From: UBA2033 sp035345875
Lineage (GTDB): Bacteria; Spirochaetota; Leptospiria; Leptospirales; Leptospiraceae
DNA length: 64,000 bases
Direction: 5' to 3'
NCBI GenBank assembly: GCA_035345875.1
Contig: DAORDH010000010.1
Span: 89,775 to 153,774, forward strand
In this document: positions 52,017 through 60,556 of the stretch, one piece after another
Layout: every line of letters starts with the position of its first letter
How positions within the stretch are numbered: the stretch's first letter is position 1
The notes under the pieces: model-generated
What the model saw: only the letters and a program-made list of their open reading frames with translations
Told to the model about the DNA's origin: nothing
Databases searched by the model: none
Position numbers and translations under genes: made by a program

Positions 52017-53223
52017 AATATTAAGTTTCAGGAAGCAAATATCTTCTGATCCAAGTTGGTCATCTTGGAAGTTTCAGCTTCAAAATAGAATTAAAAGTGA
52101 ATCTTTAGAAAAATACTTTTTACTTTCTGATGAGGAAAGAAAAGCCATTCAAGATTCTGTTCGCTTAAATGTAGGGGCAACTCCTTATTATGCGCTCCTC
52201 GCGGATCCCTTTGATACAAATTGTCCAATTCGAAAGACCATTATTCCTCAATCTGGAGAGACTCTATTATCACCGGAAGAATCTCCAGACCCACTCCATG
52301 AAGAGAGACTTTCACCTGTGAAGGGACTCACCAGAATGTATGATGATAGAGTTTTACTTTTTTCTAATCAGGAATGTTCTGTCTATTGCCGTCACTGTAT
52401 GCGCGGTAGAAAGGTATCTTATAATGAGGAACGTATGGAAAAAGAAGATCTCGAAAATGCTTTCCGGTATTTGAAAGATCATCCAGAAATTTCAGATGTA
52501 GTTATTTCTGGAGGAGACCCACTGAATTTAAGCGATACTAGAATCGATTTTATATTAGAAAATTTAGAAAAGATTGACAGCATTAAGATCTGCAGAATTG
52601 GTTCTAGAAATTTAGTAACTCTTCCAATGCGCATAACGGATGATTTGTGTAAGATTATTGAATCACATAATACTGATCGTCTCTCAATTTTTTGTAATAC
52701 TCACTTCAATCATGAAAAAGAATGCACAAAAGAGGCTAAAGAAGCAATTTTAAAGTTAATTAAAACTGGAGTCAGCGTTGGAAATCAATGTGTAATTTTG
52801 AAAGGGATTAATGATTCTGGAGAACAGATGTTGGCATTACACAAGAAACTACTTGAGATGCGTGTCAGAGCTTATTATATGTATGACCCAGAAATCATTC
52901 CTGGTTCGCGTGGGATTCGCACTCCTCTTGCAAAAGGTTTTGAGATTATTTCCTACATGAGAGGTAAAATTTCGGGAATGGGTATACCTCATTTTGTAAA
53001 TGACTTACCAGGAGGAGGAGGAAAAATTACAATGACACCAAAATGGTATCATGGATTTCACAGAGAGACGAGACAACATCTATTTAAGTCTGCGTTACGT
53101 GGAACATACCATTTGAGTCCTGAGCCAGTAAACTCTGAATACGATCTGCTTTATGAAGAAGTAAATCCTAGCCTTTGGGAGAAAGTTAGCAAAGAGGCAA
53201 AGTCTGTTCACAATGACAAGTAG
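52000..53223 (+). CDS. KamA-family radical SAM aminomutase
   Basis: This is a 407-aa protein. The 4Fe-4S/SAM motif is CSVYCRHC (Cys 126, 130, 133). The PLP-binding Lys is K342 in LPGGGGK, and D335 precedes it as in lysine 2,3-aminomutase. The segment that carries the other substrate-binding Asp in that enzyme reads YMYDPEIIPGSRGIRTP, unlike the usual CDLSxGxxHFRT, so the substrate may differ from free lysine. A beta-amino acid product is still likely. It is tightly coupled to a Ddl-like ATP-grasp gene (11-base overlap). Confidence 0.88.
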   Translation: MNQKNEILSFRKQISSDPSWSSWKFQLQNRIKSESLEKYFLLSDEERKAIQDSVRLNVGATPYYALLADPFDTNCPIRKTIIPQSGETLLSPEESPDPLHEERLSPVKGLTRMYDDRVLLFSNQECSVYCRHCMRGRKVSYNEERMEKEDLENAFRYLKDHPEISDVVISGGDPLNLSDTRIDFILENLEKIDSIKICRIGSRNLVTLPMRITDDLCKIIESHNTDRLSIFCNTHFNHEKECTKEAKEAILKLIKTGVSVGNQCVILKGINDSGEQMLALHKKLLEMRVRAYYMYDPEIIPGSRGIRTPLAKGFEIISYMRGKISGMGIPHFVNDLPGGGGKITMTPKWYHGFHRETRQHLFKSALRGTYHLSPEPVNSEYDLLYEEVNPSLWEKVSKEAKSVHNDK

Positions 53224-54241
53224 ATCAGTTTTTCTTGTTGCGGATATCTATGAATCCTTTCCAGAATTAGATTCTAATTTGAAACAAGAATGGGAAAATC
53301 AAAAAAGTATAGACTACTTAAAAGAAACAATTTTAAATTTAGGTTATAATTGTTCTATTCTTGAGCCGAAGAAAAGTAAAATTGATTTTCTAACTTCTCT
53401 TCAAAAACTATTCGCCGATAAATCTAAAATAGAAAATTGTATTTTATTTAATTTAGTAGAAGGCTACAATTCTAGAAATAGGGAAGCTTATATTCCTGCT
53501 CTTTCGGAAATGTTAGGAATTCCATTTGCAGGTTCGGATGCATATGCTCAATGCATTTCACTTGATAAATTTTTAACCAAACAAGTTGTAAAAAGTTTAA
53601 ATATCCAAATGAAAGAATCCTACTATATTGAGGATACCTCTAATATTCCGGTAAATCTACATTATCCGCTTTTTATTAAACCAAATAGCGAAGGTTCTAG
53701 TTTAGGTATCCAATCTGATAATATAGTCAGTTCTAGACAGAATCTGATTCATAAATTGAAACAGCTCTTAAAAGAGTATTCTTCCGTTTTAATGGAACCT
53801 TATCTTTCTGGTTCTGATTATACACTTGGTATAATTGGAAATTATCCAAATTACAAAGTAACGAAGGTGGCAGAAGTAAAATACCCTGCCATTGTGTATG
53901 ATTCGGAAATTAAAACAAAGGATTCAATGCCTGAGAAGTTATATTTCACAATGAATTCAAACCTTGAAGCTAAGATTCAAAGAGATTCAGTAGAGATTTG
54001 TAAGAGAATAAAGGTAAATGGATATGCTAGAATTGATTGGAAAAGTGATGAAAAGGGGAATCCATTTTTTTTAGAAGTGAATCTAACTCCAGGATTGTCT
54101 GCTTTTTATAGTGCTCTGCCAATCTGCTATGAAAACTCTTTTGGTAATTATTCAGATCTAATAAAAAATATATTGCAATTTGGCTACGAGCATTATAATA
54201 CGTCAAAAAATTTTGGCTATGGAAGGTATGAAAAAAATTAG
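53213..54241 (+). CDS. D-alanine--D-alanine ligase-like ATP-grasp protein
   Basis: This is a 342-aa ATP-grasp enzyme. Conserved elements are FNLVEGYNSRNREAYIPALSE (Ddl-like N-terminal domain), LFIKPNSEGSSLGI (ATP-binding loop), GYARIDW and FLEVNLTPGLSAFYSALP (metal ligands and NxxPG). Ddl joins two D-alanines, but Ddl-like enzymes also ligate other amino acids. The position right after a KamA-type gene suggests that it couples the beta-amino acid product to another amino acid or to carbon dioxide/phosphate chemistry. This is inference; a true peptidoglycan Ddl cannot be excluded. Confidence 0.82.
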   Translation: MTSRSVFLVADIYESFPELDSNLKQEWENQKSIDYLKETILNLGYNCSILEPKKSKIDFLTSLQKLFADKSKIENCILFNLVEGYNSRNREAYIPALSEMLGIPFAGSDAYAQCISLDKFLTKQVVKSLNIQMKESYYIEDTSNIPVNLHYPLFIKPNSEGSSLGIQSDNIVSSRQNLIHKLKQLLKEYSSVLMEPYLSGSDYTLGIIGNYPNYKVTKVAEVKYPAIVYDSEIKTKDSMPEKLYFTMNSNLEAKIQRDSVEICKRIKVNGYARIDWKSDEKGNPFFLEVNLTPGLSAFYSALPICYENSFGNYSDLIKNILQFGYEHYNTSKNFGYGRYEKN

Positions 54242-54332
54242 ATAAATTGAAAAATTACTTTTCAATTTAATCGAAGGTTTCATAGATAATCAATACGAGA
54301 GTTGAATACTTAAGCCGATAGAAGAATATAGA

Positions 54333-55016
54333 ATGGAAGAAACAGAACTAAATCGAAAAAGCAGAGAGAATATCTTAAAGATTGGCTTTAATACTTTGAG
54401 TGAAATCGAAGAAAAAGTGAAATCTTTTCGAATTATGAATCAAAATGCGGCTAAGAGAAGATATATTATTACAAGAGAAAACATTCGCGACAACGCGCAA
54501 AAGATTATTATACCTAAAGCAGCCGAAATTGATATCTCTGCAACAATGCTTTTAAGAAGACAATTTAAGGGCGATACCATTTTTAAAACATTTCAACCAG
54601 ACGAAGGCATTGTGATTATTTCTGATATGGCAACTATGGAAGGTGTAACGTTAACCATGGATATTGTTACACAGATTATGAATCTAGGAGGTGGGGCATA
54701 TGAAGGTTTTATAGATCGTGTAGATAGTTTTACTGATTTCATCAACCATCTTAAAAAAGCTCTCTTTCCAAAACTAATTATCATTGGTTATATCCCTAAA
54801 GAAAGAATTCAAAGTGAAATGATCAACTTTGTTCGTGTAAAGAGAATTGATAATTACCTTAGAACCTTGGAAATCACTCATAGTGTTCATAAGCCTGTTG
54901 GATATTTCCCGAAAATCAAACAAGTTCCAATTACAGAGGATCCGAAAAGTTGGGGTCGTTTTGTAATTGAGATCGTTCGAGAATATACAAAGCCTTATTT
55001 GATTGAACAAGTTTAA
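54333..55016 (+). CDS. Protein of unknown function
   Basis: I do not recognise this 227-aa protein. It has no signal peptide or membrane helix. The middle section (about 95-165: EGIVIISDMATMEGVTLTMD, IMNLGGGAYEGF and LFPKLIIIGYIP) looks like a Rossmann-like alpha/beta fold. The N-terminal 45 residues are helical and charged. It starts 91 bases after the Ddl-like gene, and a hairpin terminator lies beyond its end. It may be a Leptospiraceae-specific protein. Confidence 0.6.
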   Translation: MEETELNRKSRENILKIGFNTLSEIEEKVKSFRIMNQNAAKRRYIITRENIRDNAQKIIIPKAAEIDISATMLLRRQFKGDTIFKTFQPDEGIVIISDMATMEGVTLTMDIVTQIMNLGGGAYEGFIDRVDSFTDFINHLKKALFPKLIIIGYIPKERIQSEMINFVRVKRIDNYLRTLEITHSVHKPVGYFPKIKQVPITEDPKSWGRFVIEIVREYTKPYLIEQV

Positions 55017-55328
55017 AAATTTAGTATCTTTAATTCCCTGCTCAATGATTCAAATTCTATACTCACAGAAATAGATTATTTTATTTAAGCAAATCAAAAC
55101 CTATAATATAAAAATAGTTCTAGAGACTGACTAGTCCTTTTTAAAAAGGATAGATTGGTTTACGAAATGATTTTTCCTTGATGAATCGAAATATTTTAGT
55201 CATTCAAAAAGCATTGGTAGGTTGGTAGAAGTTCCTTTGGGAATGAAAATTTAACTCACCGGAATGATCCATAGCTTTTTTAGAAATGAATCATTTGGGT
55301 GAGTTTTTAATATTTTTTTTGTAGGGAT
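55017..55328. other. Non-coding region between convergent genes
   Basis: These 312 bases separate the 227-aa gene and the convergent cNMP-binding gene. Apart from the terminator at 55253-55305, I see no gene, repeat or promoter. Confidence 0.55.
55253..55305. terminator. Bidirectional hairpin between convergent genes
   Basis: Outer arms AACTCACC (55253-55260) and GGTGAGTT (55298-55305) and inner arms AATGAT/ATCATT form an imperfect long stem, followed on the + strand by TTTAATATTTTTTTT. It can end transcription from the 227-aa gene. The left arm shares TTAACTCACC with the inverted repeat at 48641. Confidence 0.75.
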
Positions 55329-57905
55329 TTACACCTTATAGAAATCCAAATTTTCCTGTAATACAGGTGGTAAACTTCCATCTGGGCTTGCATATTTCTT
55401 ATAACGGTTTTCAAACTCTCTATACTGTCTATTTCGAATATTTGTAAATCGATTGTGCATATCCGCATAAGCAGGAAGCTTTGAAATTTTATCGCGAATC
55501 TCTTTTTGAAATGGAATATGCTTGTAAAAAATATTTCGAACGACTCGATTGAGTCTTTGAATTCCTTCAGATTCATATTTAATCCAAGAAAGATAATCAT
55601 TTACAAACTTATCTCTATCTGTTCTAAATCGCTTGAATTCTGTGGAAATCTTTTCTTTTAACTCAATCGATAAATCCTTACTCTTTTTATAGAACTGTAT
55701 ATAGTCCATATATTCAGAAGTAATAGAAGGTATACCTGGATTATTCCAATCGGGTCCTAATATATTCTTACAAAGTTCCCATCTGAATGCTGCGATCGCT
55801 TCTAGCATCATTGTCTTTAGGTCACCATTTGCAAAAATCGGTAGGATAATTCTTCCACGACTTTCCTTGGAACCATTTCCTCTTAGAATAGATAAGTCCT
55901 GCCACATCATTACTTTTCCACCTAACGATGGGACTAAAATGAAATCAGGTATGATACTTCTTTGGACAAACTCTTTACGGATTCCGGTCTGCTCATCATT
56001 GTATACAATTTCACGATTGAATGCAGTGTAGTCTAGTTGTAGAATAGAAGAAATTGTATCACTCAGTGTTTTTTTGGACACAACGCATTTTTCCAGTGGA
56101 ATCGTAATATGATACTTGGTTAAGATAGGTAAGTGCGTTGCAGGGTTACCAGTCGTTAACCTCACGTTCGGCTGATACATTGCACTCATTTCATATTTAA
56201 ATCTACTAGCGTTAGTATCTATATTGGGAGGAATATCAGTTTCTTTTTTGTATACTACATCTTTTGATTCCATTTTGATTTTATCAAAATAGGTTTGCCC
56301 CATTTCATCTAGGGAAGTAGTAATTTTTTTATTAAAGATCATTTCCAACCATTCAGGTCCGGTATGAATTGGGATTTCTCTACGTCCTAGAGAGTCATCT
56401 TTATAAGTATAAATAAATGCTGTCTGATTTGGTTCGAGAAGAGTTTCATCAAAGAAACCAAAATTCAACATCATTTCTACTTGCTTCGGAACGCTACGAT
56501 TTGCTTGATATTTCTGAAAGCAATTATCATAAACTTCCCAGTAAGTCTTTGCAATATTCTTTCTTATCTTACGTGCATCACTTTCTGGATCGAGAGGATT
56601 TGACATTGTTTTCAATTTTAAAATAAGAGAGGAGAATTCTTTTATTTGTTCAGCAGGAAGTTTGACAAAATTAAGAATCTTACTCGCAGAGTTTTCTAAT
56701 TCTTTCTTCATAGCATCCATATCAAGGCCAGCTCGAATTGGTTGATTGGAATTGCCATCAATGTCTGATAGTAAATCCGTTTCCTGTGGTTTTAAGCCTG
56801 CTTGCAATGTTTGTGAGCGCTGTTTGAACATGCTAAAGTTAGGCGAAAGCATAGGAAATTCTTTAAAGAATATATTTCGATAGGAAAGTAAATATCTACC
56901 AACTTGGTCGTGAAAGGATTCTGTGATGGGAATTAAAACTTCCGGTTTTTGATCACTGATACCCGTCTCCATAACTTCTAACATGAGATTATATTTTTCA
57001 AGCAGGCTATTTTCTCGCCCACAGAGTAAATTCATATTTTCTACAATAAACGCTACTTGTTCTTCCATAATTTCTAATAGGGAAGAATAAACTAGAGACA
57101 GTTTCTCACACATATGAATCAAAATAGTTACATCAGCTTCGAAAAGTGGAGTATTAATACTAGGATCTACTGAAAGAATTTTTCTTATAAATAGAAATTC
57201 CTCATCATCGAAATCAATCTCTTCTAAATATTCCTTTTTTAATAACTCATGATGGTCATCATTTAAAAAAGCGATACTCGCTGATTCAGGAAGAACACCA
57301 CCTCTTTCTAAAAAGTTACTTAGATTTTCTCTTGTTAATCGTAAAATTGGATCTGTTTGCATTTCTAGATCCGGATTATAAACATAGTTGGTTGGATCTA
57401 CTCCTGGAAAAACAGTTGGTTCTAGAAGAAAATAGGACAAGGAGAGATTATCATTCAGCTTTGAAACTTTTGAATTGAGTGATTGAAGAGCATTTACTTT
57501 TTTAAAAATCTCCATAATCTCTCTAAGTAAAGTTCTCGCTGTCATTATACCTATTGATACTTTCCCTTGAATCGTCTTTTTGATTGTAGAGCTATTGACT
57601 TGATACGTAGAGATGATTGAATCTTGTGCTGTTTTAATTGTACAAGGATATCTGCCAGATGTAAAAAGGCTGATTACACCGGGAGTAAGGTTTTTGCCAA
57701 CTAACTGCAAAATTGGAATCGTAGAGTTATTAATCTTTTTCTCGATTATAAATGCACCTTCATGAATTATATTTAATGAGTTCGCAGGGGAACCTTCTTC
57801 AAATATAACTTGCCCGGATGGAACGGATATTTTTTGATTTACTTTACTTGTATCTATTGGCATATATTTAGTTAGTGTCTGAACAATATAAAATGGATTA
57901 TACAT
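55329..57905 (-). CDS. Large protein with N-terminal cyclic-nucleotide-binding domain
   Basis: This is an 858-aa protein without signal peptide. Residues about 20-135 are a cNMP-binding (CAP-type) domain: PSGQVIFEEGSPANSLNIIHEGAFIIE is typical, but the phosphate-binding cassette reads LTPGVISLFTSGRYPCTIKT, keeping Arg and losing the usual Glu. The remaining 720 residues are mostly helical, with a mixed central part and no recognised domain or DNA-binding motif. It may be an effector of the cyclases in this window. It starts 55 bases from the divergent CoA-transferase operon. Confidence 0.75.
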   Translation of the reverse strand: MYNPFYIVQTLTKYMPIDTSKVNQKISVPSGQVIFEEGSPANSLNIIHEGAFIIEKKINNSTIPILQLVGKNLTPGVISLFTSGRYPCTIKTAQDSIISTYQVNSSTIKKTIQGKVSIGIMTARTLLREIMEIFKKVNALQSLNSKVSKLNDNLSLSYFLLEPTVFPGVDPTNYVYNPDLEMQTDPILRLTRENLSNFLERGGVLPESASIAFLNDDHHELLKKEYLEEIDFDDEEFLFIRKILSVDPSINTPLFEADVTILIHMCEKLSLVYSSLLEIMEEQVAFIVENMNLLCGRENSLLEKYNLMLEVMETGISDQKPEVLIPITESFHDQVGRYLLSYRNIFFKEFPMLSPNFSMFKQRSQTLQAGLKPQETDLLSDIDGNSNQPIRAGLDMDAMKKELENSASKILNFVKLPAEQIKEFSSLILKLKTMSNPLDPESDARKIRKNIAKTYWEVYDNCFQKYQANRSVPKQVEMMLNFGFFDETLLEPNQTAFIYTYKDDSLGRREIPIHTGPEWLEMIFNKKITTSLDEMGQTYFDKIKMESKDVVYKKETDIPPNIDTNASRFKYEMSAMYQPNVRLTTGNPATHLPILTKYHITIPLEKCVVSKKTLSDTISSILQLDYTAFNREIVYNDEQTGIRKEFVQRSIIPDFILVPSLGGKVMMWQDLSILRGNGSKESRGRIILPIFANGDLKTMMLEAIAAFRWELCKNILGPDWNNPGIPSITSEYMDYIQFYKKSKDLSIELKEKISTEFKRFRTDRDKFVNDYLSWIKYESEGIQRLNRVVRNIFYKHIPFQKEIRDKISKLPAYADMHNRFTNIRNRQYREFENRYKKYASPDGSLPPVLQENLDFYKV

Positions 57906-57960
57906 TCATAACAATCTTTTTTTATTTTCGATAGATTCTAATTTTATAAGGATAAAATTT

Positions 57961-58650
57961 TTGAATAAGACAGTTACAAATGCAAAAGAAGCGATTGAGG
58001 GAATTGCGGATGGAATGACCTTGATGGTGGGCGGGTTTGGTTTATGTGGAATCCCTGAAAAATCCATTCAAGCTTTGCTTGAGTCCGGTGTAAAAGATTT
58101 AACAATTATTTCGAATAATTGTGGAATTGACGATTTCGGTTTAGGCCTCTTGTTAAAAAATCATCAAATAAAAAAGATGATCTCGAGTTATGTAGGAGAA
58201 AATAAAACATTTGAAAAACAATTTTTAGATGGAACACTCGAAGTAGAATTAAATCCACAGGGAACACTCGCGGAAAGAATTAGAGCAGGCGGTGCTGGTA
58301 TACCTGGTTTTTTTACACCGACTGGGGTAGGAACACTAGTAGCTGATGGGAAAGAAACTAGGGAGTTTAATGGACGATTGTACATTTTAGAAACTGCACT
58401 CACTGCAGACTATTCCATTGTAAAAGCCTGGAGAGGGGACAAGGCCGGGAATTTAATCTATAGAAAGACAGCTCGGAATTTCAATCCTATGATGGCAACT
58501 GCCGGTAGGATAACGATTGCAGAAGTAGAAGAACTGGTGGAGGTAGGAGAGCTGGATCCGGATCATATTCATACTCCTGGAATCTATGTGCAAAGAATTT
58601 TTCAGGGTGAAAATTACGAAAAGAGAATTGAGAGAAGGACTGTAATATAA
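57961..58650 (+). CDS. scoA: 3-oxoacid CoA-transferase subunit A
   Basis: This is a 229-aa alpha subunit of a family I CoA-transferase (SCOT/AtoD type), which moves CoA between succinyl-CoA and a 3-oxoacid such as acetoacetate. Family motifs are VGGFGLCGIPEKSI, NNCGIDDFGLG and GAGIPGFFTPTGVGT. The start is TTG at 57961, with AAGGAT eight bases upstream; no in-frame ATG is nearby. Its stop overlaps the ATG of the beta subunit (TAATG). Confidence 0.93.
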   Translation: MNKTVTNAKEAIEGIADGMTLMVGGFGLCGIPEKSIQALLESGVKDLTIISNNCGIDDFGLGLLLKNHQIKKMISSYVGENKTFEKQFLDGTLEVELNPQGTLAERIRAGGAGIPGFFTPTGVGTLVADGKETREFNGRLYILETALTADYSIVKAWRGDKAGNLIYRKTARNFNPMMATAGRITIAEVEELVEVGELDPDHIHTPGIYVQRIFQGENYEKRIERRTVI

Positions 58651-59312
58651 TGCCATTAACCAAAGAAGAACAAATCAAGAGAGTAGCAGAAGAAATTAAA
58701 GAAGGCTACTATGTTAACCTAGGAATTGGAATGCCTACACTCGTAGCGAATTATATCTCTCCTGATTTAGATATTATTTTACAATCCGAGAATGGTCTTT
58801 TAGGACTAGGTCCATTTCCGTTAGCCGGAACCGAAGATGCAGATTTAATCAATGCTGGAAAACAAACAGTAACCGCTCTGAAAGGAGCTTCTTATTTTTC
58901 TTCAGCAGATTCTTTTGGAATGATTCGAGGTGGACACATAGATCTAACGATTCTTGGAGCTATGGAAGTTTCGGAAGAAGGAGATTTAGCTAATTGGATG
59001 ATCCCTGGTAAAATGGTAAAAGGGATGGGTGGGGCGATGGATTTGGTTGGAGGGGCTAAACGGGTTGTTGTAGTAATGGAGCATGTTAGTAAGGAAGGGA
59101 AGCCAAAACTTCTAAAGAAATGCTCTCTCCCTTTAACAGGTGTTAAATGTGTGCATATGATTGTAACAGAACTTGGAGTTTTTGAAATTGAAAAGGGCAA
59201 ATTGGTATTAACCGAAAGAGCAGAGGATGTTACGGTTGTGGATATCAGAAGTAAAACAGAAGCAGATTTTTTAGTTAGTAATAATTTAAAAATTATAAAA
59301 ATGGCTAATTAG
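58650..59312 (+). CDS. scoB: 3-oxoacid CoA-transferase subunit B
   Basis: This is a 220-aa beta subunit that carries the active site. The catalytic Glu is in QSENGLLGLGP, after GIGMPTLVANY; MVKGMGGAMDLVGGAKRVVVVMEH is also conserved. Together with the preceding gene it forms a complete heteromeric enzyme for ketone-body or short-chain acyl-CoA use. The muramidase gene begins 18 bases later. Confidence 0.95.
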   Translation: MPLTKEEQIKRVAEEIKEGYYVNLGIGMPTLVANYISPDLDIILQSENGLLGLGPFPLAGTEDADLINAGKQTVTALKGASYFSSADSFGMIRGGHIDLTILGAMEVSEEGDLANWMIPGKMVKGMGGAMDLVGGAKRVVVVMEHVSKEGKPKLLKKCSLPLTGVKCVHMIVTELGVFEIEKGKLVLTERAEDVTVVDIRSKTEADFLVSNNLKIIKMAN

Positions 59313-59330
59313 TATTTACCCCATTTAAAA

Positions 59331-60467
59331 ATGAACTTAAAGAAATTAAAAAAATTTAAAAATGCTAGAGTAGGAATCTTAACCAATCAAAGTGCTTTCA
59401 CAAATGGAAAATATCACTTTGAAATTCTTCGAGAAAATCTAGATTTAAAAGTGATTTTTATTCCAGAACACGGTCTATTTGCTGAATTACAAGATCAAGT
59501 CTCAGGAAGTGGTCTTAAATACGATTTCGGAAATATAAAACTAGAAAATCTATATGGAGACGAGGAGAGTTCTCTCTTTGTTAAAAGCGATACTTTAAAA
59601 GATTTAGATTTAATAGTATTTGATATCAGGGATGTAGGAGCTAGGTATTATACATTTTTAACCAGCTGTTATTATATTTTAGATGCGGTAGGTAAATATA
59701 ACATATCCGCAAAAGATCATTCGATTGAGATATTGGTTATTGATTCTCCTAATCCAGCCGGGAAAAATGTAGAGGGGAGTCCCTTGCTGAAAAAGTATTC
59801 TTCCTTTGTGGGAGTTGAAACAGTTTTACACAGACATGGACTTACTATCTATGAATTAATGGAATACTATCAAAATGAGTTTTCGATTTCAGTTAAAATA
59901 CATAAAATTCCAATAGGAGAATTTTATTCTAAAAAGGATAAGCCATTTTTATGGGTGCCTCCATCTCCTAATATTCCAGCGGTTACTACTTGTTATGTCT
60001 ATTCTGGACAATGTTTATTAGAAGGAACGAATCTTTCGGAAGGCAGAGGAACGACAAGGCCATTCGAAACCTTTGGTGCTCCCTATATTCAAATTCAAGA
60101 TCAAAGACTTTTAAAACGTCTGACGGAATATCAAACGGAAAGTTTTATTTTGAGACCTTTATTGTTTATACCAACTTTTCATAAGCATAAAGGAGAGATC
60201 TGTGGGGGATTTCAGATTCTACTTACACAAAAAAAGAAATTTCATAGTCTTCTTTTTTCCTTACATTTACTTAGAACGTTAAGAGAATTCTATCCCAATC
60301 AATTTCAGTTTTTGAAGGGAGTTTATGAATTCCGATCAGATTACAGCGCCATAGAACTACTAGCAGGCGATGATAAATTATTAGATTTTTTAAATGGCGA
60401 GTCCTCTTATCTGGAAATAAAAGATTATTTAACCGTTTGTGAAGAAAATTGGAAAAAGAAATTCTGA
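59331..60467 (+). CDS. DUF1343/NamZ-type exo-beta-N-acetylmuramidase
   Basis: This is a 378-aa protein of DUF1343, the family that includes NamZ, which releases terminal MurNAc from peptidoglycan fragments. Conserved elements are GILTNQSAF, FIPEHGLFA, FDIRDVGARYYTF, DSPNPAGKNVEGS and GTNLSEGRGTTRPFETFGAP. No signal peptide is visible, so it may act on imported fragments in the cytoplasm, unlike secreted NamZ. No Shine-Dalgarno is evident. It is 18 bases after scoB. Confidence 0.85.
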   Translation: MNLKKLKKFKNARVGILTNQSAFTNGKYHFEILRENLDLKVIFIPEHGLFAELQDQVSGSGLKYDFGNIKLENLYGDEESSLFVKSDTLKDLDLIVFDIRDVGARYYTFLTSCYYILDAVGKYNISAKDHSIEILVIDSPNPAGKNVEGSPLLKKYSSFVGVETVLHRHGLTIYELMEYYQNEFSISVKIHKIPIGEFYSKKDKPFLWVPPSPNIPAVTTCYVYSGQCLLEGTNLSEGRGTTRPFETFGAPYIQIQDQRLLKRLTEYQTESFILRPLLFIPTFHKHKGEICGGFQILLTQKKKFHSLLFSLHLLRTLREFYPNQFQFLKGVYEFRSDYSAIELLAGDDKLLDFLNGESSYLEIKDYLTVCEENWKKKF

Positions 60468-60556
60468 AGAAAAATAAATATGTTTAATTTAAAATCATAT
60501 AAGTAAATGAGAGATTCTGATTTTAATAAATTTTATTTACTATCCAAGAAAATAAT

